A stretch of 64,000 nucleotides of DNA, from NCBI RefSeq assembly GCF_000016665.1, contig NC_009523.1:1488001-1552000 (forward strand). Direction: 5' to 3'. How positions within the stretch are numbered: the stretch's first letter is position 1; each line of letters opens with the position of its first letter. The notes under the pieces are model-generated. The model made no database searches. It saw only the letters and a program-made list of their open reading frames with translations, and was not told where the DNA came from. This document shows positions 32,206 to 38,768 of the stretch, piece by piece. The position numbers and the translations under genes were made by a program. This stretch comes from Roseiflexus sp. RS-1 (lineage in GTDB: Bacteria; Chloroflexota; Chloroflexia; Chloroflexales; Roseiflexaceae).

Positions 32206-34794
32206 TTACAACACATGCACCGGATCGATATCGACGATCCATCCCGGCGGGATGCGCAGCGCCTGGATCAGCGGCGTCGGGTCGAGGGCGCGCAGAATGA
32301 GGTGCCAGCGGTAACGGTTGCGCTGCACGCGGAAGAAGGCCGGCGCCGGTCCGACCAGGCTCCAATCATCGGCGAGGTGGCGAACGGCGAGGGAGCGAAT
32401 GTCGTTTGCCAGCGCCTCGGCAGCGCGTCGCGCGCGGGCGTCGCTGCCAGCGCCATACACGAACCGCACCAGGCGCGCGAAGGGGGGATAGCCGGTCTGG
32501 CGGCGGAAGGCGATCTCTTGCTCATAGAAAGCGTGGTAATCGTGCTCCTGCGCAGCGCGAATGGCGTAGTGTTCGGGCGCATAGGTCTGAATGATCACAT
32601 GTGCCCCCGCTTCGCGGCGCCCCGCCCGACCGGCCACCTGCGTCAGCAGTTGAAAGGCGCGTTCACCGGCTCGAAAATCGGGCAGGTACAGGCCGGTATC
32701 GGCAGCTACCACGCCGACCATCCTCACCATCGGCAGGTCCAGCCCTTTGGCGATCATCTGCGTGCCGACCAGCACATCCGCCTCGTGGCGCAGGAAGCGA
32801 TCCAGCAGGCGGTCGTGGTCTCCTTTGCGCGTCACGCTGTCACGGTCCCAGCGCAGGGTGCGCGTTCTGGGGAAGAGCGTCGTGATTTCATCCACGACCC
32901 GTTGCGTGCCGACGCCGAACGATTTGATCCGCGCACTCCAGCAGTGCGGGCAGAGCGCTGGCGGCAGTTCACGGTGGTTGCAGGTGTGGCAAATGAGCAT
33001 CCCGCCAGACGAAGCGGCCTGTCCATCGCCCGCCTCCTGGTGCAGGGTGAGCGGTGAGGAACAGGACGGGCAGGTCATGGCATGACCACAATCGCGGCAC
33101 AGAAAGAACGACGCCGAACCACGCCGGTTGAGGAACAGGATCGCCTGATCGCCGCGCTTCAGCGTTTCCGCCAGCGCCGCCTGCAACGCCCGGCTGAAGA
33201 TCGAGCGATTGTTCTCTGCCAGTTCGCGTCGCATATCGACAACCGTCACGTGCGGCAGGGGGAGTGTGCGGATATGCGGTAAGCCATCGGGTCCGGTTGC
33301 CGTCGTGATGCGCTCCGGCAATTCCAGCAGACGCAGATGCCCGGCGCGCGCGGCGGCATAACTTTCGACCGATGGCGTCGCGCTGCCCAGGATCAGGACG
33401 CTGCCGGTGATCGTTGCCAGGCGCTGCGCAACATCACGGGCGTGGTAGCGCGGTGCGGCATCGTGCTTGTACGATGGTTCGTGCTCCTCATCGACGATGA
33501 TCAACCCCAGGTTGGGAAGCGGCGCGAAGACTGCGGAGCGCGACCCGATGGCGATGCCGGCGTCGCCGCGGCGCAGTCGCCGCCACTGGTCGTAGCGTTC
33601 GCCGATCGACAGTTCACTGTGCAACACTGCCAGTTGACCGGGGAAGCGCGCAGCGAAGCGCCGAACCATCTGGGTCGTCAGGGCGATCTCAGGCGTCAGC
33701 ACCAGCGCCTGTCGTCCCAGGCGCAGCGCGCGGGCAATGGCGCGCAGGTAGAGTTCCGTTTTGCCGCTGCCGGTGACGCCGTGCAGCAGGAAGTGCGTCT
33801 GCGCTGGAGCGGCGCGATCTTCCGTTGCATTGGTGCACCAGTCGAGCGCCCCGGCGATGGCGTCCCATGCCTTCTGCTGCGCCAGGCTCAGCGTCGGCGG
33901 CGTATCGGGCGGAACATCGAGCAGCGCAAGCGGATCGCGCCACACGTCGCGGGCGATGATATCGATCAGGCCCCGGCGCTCCAGCGCGCGCAGCGTGCCA
34001 GAGTCGGCATTGGCGGCTGTGAGCAGATCGGGAACCGGGATCGGGTCTGGATGATCGATCAGGTACGCCAGCAGGTCGCGCTGTCGCGGCGCGCGCGCGA
34101 GACCCTCCAGCGCCGTATGTGCTTCGTCTGGGGGAAGCGCCAGGCGCACCAGGCGTTCGGTGCGGGGACGCGCGCGCGCGCGGGCGAGGGTGGCGCCGCG
34201 CGCAATCAACCCGCGCTCACGCAGGGCGGTGTAGATCGCCTGAAGTTCGGCGTCGCTGCCGCGCAGACGCTTCCGCAACTCACGTTCGGTCATCTCACCG
34301 CTGCGGCGCAGCAGGTAGAGCACATCACGTTCACCCGGCGGCAGGGCGCCGGGGTTCACGCTGTGCCCCTCCACCGTCGCACGCCATGTAGTCTCAGCTT
34401 CACGCGCAATGCCAGGCGGCGTCATAAGGGTCAGCGCCTCATAGAGCGACACCCGGTAGTAATCGGCGATCCAGTGCGCCAGGCGAATCTGCGCTGGCGT
34501 CAGGGCAATATCCGGGTCGGCAATGTCGATCACATCGCGCAGGGTCGGGGTCTGCGGGTCGAACCAATCGGCGGGATCGGCGCGCAGCGCGGGCGGGCTG
34601 AGCGCAACCGCCGGATCGTGCGGACTACCGCCCCACGCATACAGATCGAGCACCACCCCCTGGACATGCCGCTGTCGCAGCGGCGCCCACACCAGATGAC
34701 CGACGCGCAGCAGGGGGCGCAACGACGGCGGCACGCGATAGGTGAAGACCGCATTGGCGCTCAGAGCGACATCGGCGAGGAGTTCGGCAGTCAT
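32206..34794 (-). CDS. priA: Primosomal replication helicase PriA
   Basis: About 862 residues from ATG 34794. An N-terminal DNA-binding domain precedes the helicase: Walker A VTGSGKTELY, DEAH-box variant IIVDEEHEPSYKHD, and motifs TRTLRWDRDSVTRKG and VLVGTQMIAKGLD. The zinc region has CRDCGHAMTCPSC and CHTCNHRE...LCPHCWS, giving all eight Cys. PriA restarts stalled replication forks and loads the replicative helicase. Ends at the C-terminal IPPGWIVDIDPVHVL. Family length is usually 700-830, so the N-terminal region is a little long. Confidence 0.95.
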   Translation of the reverse strand: MTAELLADVALSANAVFTYRVPPSLRPLLRVGHLVWAPLRQRHVQGVVLDLYAWGGSPHDPAVALSPPALRADPADWFDPQTPTLRDVIDIADPDIALTPAQIRLAHWIADYYRVSLYEALTLMTPPGIAREAETTWRATVEGHSVNPGALPPGERDVLYLLRRSGEMTERELRKRLRGSDAELQAIYTALRERGLIARGATLARARARPRTERLVRLALPPDEAHTALEGLARAPRQRDLLAYLIDHPDPIPVPDLLTAANADSGTLRALERRGLIDIIARDVWRDPLALLDVPPDTPPTLSLAQQKAWDAIAGALDWCTNATEDRAAPAQTHFLLHGVTGSGKTELYLRAIARALRLGRQALVLTPEIALTTQMVRRFAARFPGQLAVLHSELSIGERYDQWRRLRRGDAGIAIGSRSAVFAPLPNLGLIIVDEEHEPSYKHDAAPRYHARDVAQRLATITGSVLILGSATPSVESYAAARAGHLRLLELPERITTATGPDGLPHIRTLPLPHVTVVDMRRELAENNRSIFSRALQAALAETLKRGDQAILFLNRRGSASFFLCRDCGHAMTCPSCSSPLTLHQEAGDGQAASSGGMLICHTCNHRELPPALCPHCWSARIKSFGVGTQRVVDEITTLFPRTRTLRWDRDSVTRKGDHDRLLDRFLRHEADVLVGTQMIAKGLDLPMVRMVGVVAADTGLYLPDFRAGERAFQLLTQVAGRAGRREAGAHVIIQTYAPEHYAIRAAQEHDYHAFYEQEIAFRRQTGYPPFARLVRFVYGAGSDARARRAAEALANDIRSLAVRHLADDWSLVGPAPAFFRVQRNRYRWHLILRALDPTPLIQALRIPPGWIVDIDPVHVL

Positions 34795-34849
34795 ACCACC
34801 AGTGTAACACATCCGTTTCGGGGCGGTGCAACGGGGTGCGCCTTCTGCC

Positions 34850-34945
34850 TTTACCCTTCTCCCACACGGGGCGAAGGGGGAGGCGTCTGTGCCCCCTCAT
34901 CCCCCCGACCCCCTTCTCCCACAAGGGGAGAAGGGGGAGGTATGG
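34850..34945. repeat. CCCTTCTCCC inverted repeat cluster
   Basis: CCCTTCTCCCACA followed by GGGGAGAAGGGGGAGG makes a hairpin at 34911-34940, and a diverged copy lies at 34854-34883. The unit lies in the promoter region of priA (read on the minus strand). Members of this kind are common spacer repeats. Confidence 0.7.
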
Positions 34946-35265
34946 CGTTCTGAAGCCCGTAACGGGCGGCGGAACGCGCGCATGCCTGGTAACGTGTGCG
35001 AGGAATAGAACACGGATCGACACGGATACGACGGATGAGCACGGATGATCACGGATGATGTTGATGAGTTTTGTCTGGAATAGTCGGGGTCTGCCGTGTT
35101 GCACGAAGCGCCCGTTTCTGGCAACGGGTGTTGGGGCACGGCATGCCGTGCCCTGACGGCGTCGCCTTGGCGTGGCTTGCCGTAGCGCGCGAGGCGCAGA
35201 CCTTGCAAGACCTGCGCTCCTTCTCTCCGCGCCTCCGCGTGAGCCGGTCTGATGCGCCGGAAGAG
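34946..35265. other. Gene-free spacer with repeats
   Basis: Contains CACGGATCGACACGGATACG-type units at 35010-35060 and a perfect 20-bp palindrome GGGCACGGCATGCCGTGCCC at 35134-35153. ORFs here have no ribosome site and overlap repeat sequence, so I do not call a gene. Confidence 0.6.
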
Positions 35266-35574
35266 ACCACGGATCGACACGGATATGACGGATAAACACG
35301 GATGTTGTCATCCATCCGTGTTCATCCGTTTCATCTGTTCTGATGCGTGGTGGATTTCAAAACGTAGCAAAGCGCACCGCACCCAACCCATACTATAATC
35401 GCACAAAGGCTCATTCCTGCCCGACTAACGCCGATGACCCACGAACAAAGCATCGCTATCGACATTCCAGCCGATGAAGCAGCTACCCTGCTGCCCCTCC
35501 TGCAGCAGGGCGGCTTCACGACCCAACCGATCCAGCAGCGCGACCTCGACTGGCAGACGATCGTCGTGGTGATC
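35266..35574. repeat. 309-bp direct repeat, left copy (promoter and start of the small partner gene)
   Basis: This segment matches 38257-38564 with only a few differences. It covers a CACGGATG-type hairpin, a -10 box (TATAAT at 35394-35399) and the first 46 or so codons of the small gene. The right copy has TGCTATAAT, an extended -10 element; the left copy reads TACTATAAT and is probably weaker. Confidence 0.93.
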
Positions 35575-35607
35575 CGCGACGCAACCGTGATGCCAGCGCG
35601 GATGTAA
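35434..35607 (+). pseudogene. Truncated copy of the 114-residue CHAT-partner gene
   Basis: The frame starts MTHEQSIAIDIPADEA like the intact gene at 38424. After WQTIVVVI it jumps to sequence matching the end of the small gene and the first codons of the CHAT gene (GCAACCGTGATGCC then GCGCGGATG), then stops at TAA 35607. An internal deletion of about 190 bases explains this. The remnant shows that the whole CHAT locus, not just a promoter, was once present on this side. The XamI-like gene starts three bases later. Confidence 0.8.
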
Positions 35608-35610
35608 GGA

Positions 35611-36153
35611 ATGTCTGCCGTGACTGTCAATGCCGATAAACCGGATCGCTGGAAGGCAGACATTGCAGCTTCAGTTGACTATTTCAACCGATGGTTTATC
35701 GCCTTTGCGCCTCAGACGTTTCGGTCGACACGGGTTACAACGACCGAACACGTGAAGCGTGCGCTTCACGTGACCGATGATCTGCGTCGCCTCGATGTAA
35801 CGACACTGCGGTCAAATCCCGGCATACTCCCCACGCTGCGTATGTGCACCGCGCCACCGCTCGCCGTTGACCGACTCGTCGGTCTGGCAGGTGTTAGCAA
35901 GAACCTGATTGAACGAATGGAACAGGGGAACCTACCGGGCAAGACGACGTCTGCTGACCTTGATAGAGCGTTGACAAAAATCTGTGATATTCTTTCACAA
36001 TTGTTAGACCGGGATATTTTCCCGTGGCTGGTGAACGGCACGGCGCTGGACGACCGGGAACGTGACCGATCCGCAACCATCATCGCCGACAGGCTGTGCA
36101 GCGCAGTAGCGAACCCTATCATTCGCAATGCCCAGGAACAACTGGGGTTATAA
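35611..36153 (+). CDS. XamI-like restriction endonuclease lacking the C-terminal region
   Basis: The 180-residue protein matches the N-terminal part of the XamI type II restriction endonuclease family: NADKPDRWKADIAASVDYFN, LPTLRMCTAPPLAVDRLVGLAG, VSKNLIERMEQGNLP, DRDIFPWL and ADRLCSAVANPIIRNAQEQ. Full-length members run on for roughly another 100 residues that hold the nuclease core (from memory of the family). Here the protein ends at GL shortly after NAQEQ. It is followed after five bases by a methyltransferase gene. It may be an inactive remnant, or a regulator keeping only the N-terminal domain. Confidence 0.65.
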   Translation: MSAVTVNADKPDRWKADIAASVDYFNRWFIAFAPQTFRSTRVTTTEHVKRALHVTDDLRRLDVTTLRSNPGILPTLRMCTAPPLAVDRLVGLAGVSKNLIERMEQGNLPGKTTSADLDRALTKICDILSQLLDRDIFPWLVNGTALDDRERDRSATIIADRLCSAVANPIIRNAQEQLGL

Positions 36154-36158
36154 AGCAC

Positions 36159-37763
36159 ATGCCAGCAAACGACGCGAATCTGGTTGAATTGCAGCGACAG
36201 GCCCTCCAGGTTGCATTCGATGCGCGCACATCTACTGCTGAGCGGAATCGCTGCGGTCAATTTGCAACTCCCTATCCTGTTGCGGTGGAGATTGCTCGTT
36301 ACGTCAGCCATATCGCACGCGATCGGCTGCCGACGATTCGTTTTGCCGATCCTGCACTCGGCTCCGGAGGTTTCTTCTCCGCCGCGCTTGCAGTTTTTGG
36401 CGCCGAACGGATCACCTCTGCGGTTGGCGTTGAGATTGACCCGGCATTGTGTGACGTTGCCCGCACACTGTGGGACTCGTCCGGTCTTGAGGTCGTTCAT
36501 GGGGATTTTACCCGGATCGTCGACCGTTTTCACCGATCAGGCGCACCCAATCTCATCCTGGCCAACCCTCCGTATGTGCGCCATCATCACCTCAGTTTCG
36601 AGGAGAAAGAACTTCTGCGTGCGCTGACCCTCCGCATGACCGGCGTCAATGTGCACGGTCTCGCGGGGTTGTACGTCTACTTCGTGTTGCTGGCAACTGC
36701 ATGGATGGCGGATGATGGCTACGCCGCCTGGCTGATTCCTTCGGAGTTCATGGACGTCAACTATGGCGCGGCGCTGAAACGCTATCTGACCGATCACGTC
36801 ACGCTCATTCGGGTTCACCGCTTCGATCCGGCAGATGTGCAGTTTGGCGATGCGCTGGTATCGTCAACCGTGCTGGTGTTCCAGAAGACCCCGCCGCCTC
36901 CCGCTCACACCGTCGAGTTCACCTTTGGCGGCACCCTCTTGAGTCCATTGGTCAGTGACAGAATAGCGCTCCAACAGCTCCGCGACTCACGAAAATGGAC
37001 GGTCTATCCACGTCATCCCCGCAATGATCGCTGCCTGTCGAGCGCCGGTGATGATGTCACGCTGGGTGATCTCTTTCGTATCCGGCGCGGGATTGCAACC
37101 GGCAATAATCGGTTTTTTATCCTCGAACGTCGTGAGGCTGAGCGCCGGGGATTTCCACACGGTTGCCTGCGCCCTATCCTGCCTGCTCCCCGTTTCCTGA
37201 AAACGACCGTCGTTGAGGCGGATCAGGATGGCTACCCGCTCATCGAACCGCAACTGTGCGTTATTGACTGCGATCTGCCAGAACCGGCGTTGCGCGTGCA
37301 ATTCCCGACCCTCTGGGAGTATCTCCAGACGGCTGAAACGCCCGGCATCAGGCATGGCTATCTGATTGACCGGCGAACTCCCTGGTATCGCCAGGAACAG
37401 CGTGACCCGGCGCCGTTCCTCTGCACCTATATGGGGCGCGGCGTCGGGATGCAGCGGCCGTTCCGGTTTATCTGGAACCAATCACGTGCGATTGCGACCA
37501 ATCTCTACCTGATGCTCTACCCAAAGGGCGGGCTGGCGCGCCTCTTGCAGCAGCGCCCCGATGCCGCCGCCGATGTGTTTGCACTGCTTTCACAGGTGAC
37601 CGGTGATGAACTGCGGGGTGAAGGGCGGGTCTATGGGGGCGGTCTCCATAAGATCGAACCGGGTGAACTCGCCCGCATTTCGGCATCGGCATTCATTGAC
37701 CGCTGGCCCGAATTGCGCGCGACGTCGCACCGTCAGCACGCCCTGTTTGAGGACGTCGGGTAG
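36159..37763 (+). CDS. N6-adenine DNA methyltransferase, Eco57I/TaqI-like
   Basis: About 534 residues from ATG 36159. The catalytic part has ATPYPVAVEIARYV, the SAM motif FADPALGSGGFF, and motif IV NPPYVRHHHL. The C-terminal half, from about residue 290, is a target-recognition-like region (LGDLFRIRRGIATGNNRFFIL). It methylates adenine at an unknown site. In a XamI-type system it would protect DNA from the partner nuclease. With the nuclease truncated it may be a solitary methyltransferase. The frame is open further upstream, to 36096, but that overlaps the XamI-like gene. Confidence 0.9.
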   Translation: MPANDANLVELQRQALQVAFDARTSTAERNRCGQFATPYPVAVEIARYVSHIARDRLPTIRFADPALGSGGFFSAALAVFGAERITSAVGVEIDPALCDVARTLWDSSGLEVVHGDFTRIVDRFHRSGAPNLILANPPYVRHHHLSFEEKELLRALTLRMTGVNVHGLAGLYVYFVLLATAWMADDGYAAWLIPSEFMDVNYGAALKRYLTDHVTLIRVHRFDPADVQFGDALVSSTVLVFQKTPPPPAHTVEFTFGGTLLSPLVSDRIALQQLRDSRKWTVYPRHPRNDRCLSSAGDDVTLGDLFRIRRGIATGNNRFFILERREAERRGFPHGCLRPILPAPRFLKTTVVEADQDGYPLIEPQLCVIDCDLPEPALRVQFPTLWEYLQTAETPGIRHGYLIDRRTPWYRQEQRDPAPFLCTYMGRGVGMQRPFRFIWNQSRAIATNLYLMLYPKGGLARLLQQRPDAAADVFALLSQVTGDELRGEGRVYGGGLHKIEPGELARISASAFIDRWPELRATSHRQHALFEDVG

Positions 37764-38256
37764 GAAGAGAACACGGATCGGCGCGGATATTGTCACCCGG
37801 CGGAATAAACCACGGATCGACACGGATACGACGGATGAGCACGGATGTCGATGAGTTTTGTCTGGAATAGCCCGCACCGGCGGGCTTCGCCGTGGATAGC
37901 CGAGGGCTTGTGGTCTTTGAGTAAATAATCCGCTACAGCCCGCGCAGGCGGGCTTCGCCCTGGCTAGCCGAGGGCTTCAGCCCGACGGCTAGCGCGGGAT
38001 AGCGGAATAAATTCTCAATCTCCATCAGCCCCACGGCTAGCGGGGGATAGCGGATGTATTCCTCAATCTCCATCAGCCCCATGGCTGAATAGAACACGGA
38101 TCGACACGGATATGACGGATCAACACGGATTCGATACGTTTGAATTCGTCCAGTCCAGCTCGCGCAGGCGGGCTTTGCCTTGCATAGCCGAGGGGTTCAC
38201 CCCGACGGCACGCGCCAACCTGCACAGGCGGGCTTCGCTCCGTAGGACTGGAATAA
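37764..38256. repeat. Spacer made of two intermixed repeat families
   Basis: CACGGATCGACACGGAT-type units are at 37771-37850 and 38093-38135. GCCCGCGCAGGCGGGC-type palindromic units, related to 10697-10862, are at 37869-38092 and 38155-38250. No gene is visible. The right copy of the 309-bp direct repeat begins where this region ends. Confidence 0.8.
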
Positions 38257-38564
38257 ACCACGGATCGACAGGATATGACGGATAAACACGGATGTTGTCA
38301 TCCATCCGTGTTCATCCGTTTTATCTGTTCTGATGCGTGGTGGATTTCAAAACGTAGCAAAGCGCACCGCACCCAACCCATGCTATAATCGCACAAAGGC
38401 TCATTTCTGCCCGACTAACGCCGATGACCCACGAACAAAGCATCGCTATCGACATTCCAGCCGACGAAGCAGACGCTCTCCTGCCCCTCCTGCAGCAGGG
38501 CGGCTTCACGACCCAACCGATCCAGCAGCGCGACCTCGACTGGCAGACCATCGTCGTGGTGATC
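38257..38564. repeat. 309-bp direct repeat, right copy
   Basis: Near-identical to 35266-35574. Includes the hairpin ACACGGATG...CATCCGTGT, the promoter with extended -10 TGCTATAAT at 38381-38389, and the first part of the intact small gene. The two copies bracket the XamI-like and methyltransferase genes. Confidence 0.93.
38381..38389 (+). promoter_or_regulatory. Extended -10 promoter of the CHAT operon
   Basis: TGCTATAAT is a consensus extended -10 box. The start of transcription would be near 38396, about 28 bases before ATG 38424. No strong -35 box is needed for this class. Confidence 0.6.
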
Positions 38565-38768
38565 ACCGATCTCGGCAAGATCGCCGGTGGTCTGACTGCG
38601 CTCATCACGCTGGCGGAGAAGATCAACGCCTACCGCGAGTCGATGCACCGTCAGGGGAAAACACCGCGCGGCGCCCTGCGCCGACCCGGCCAACCCCCGC
38701 TCGACCTGTCACTCGCAACCGACCAGGAGGTGCTCGAATGGCTGCTCAAGACGCCGCCGCAACCGTGA
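38424..38768 (+). CDS. Small partner protein of the CHAT-NTPase (effector-associated component-like)
   Basis: The 114-residue protein begins MTHEQSIAIDIPADEADALL, has a hydrophobic middle (IVVVITDLGKIAGGLTALITLAEKI), and ends LATDQEVLEWLLKTPPQP. Its size, its place directly before a conflict-type effector and its last codon overlapping the CHAT start (TGATG) recall the small constant components found next to variable effectors in bacterial conflict systems, such as EACC1. That assignment is inference from context and general shape; no motif proves it. A deleted copy of the gene is at 35434. Confidence 0.6.
   Translation: MTHEQSIAIDIPADEADALLPLLQQGGFTTQPIQQRDLDWQTIVVVITDLGKIAGGLTALITLAEKINAYRESMHRQGKTPRGALRRPGQPPLDLSLATDQEVLEWLLKTPPQP

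Noticed and set aside
33337-34953. 538-codon plus-strand frame
   Set aside because: Antisense to priA.
34813-35311. Minus-strand frame fused to the priA N-terminus
   Set aside because: It consists of spacer repeats; the MTAELL start fits PriA proteins.
38333-38767. N-terminal extension of the CHAT protein
   Set aside because: The frame is open but overlaps the small partner gene in another frame, and a start codon overlapping the partner's stop gives a normal CHAT N-terminus.
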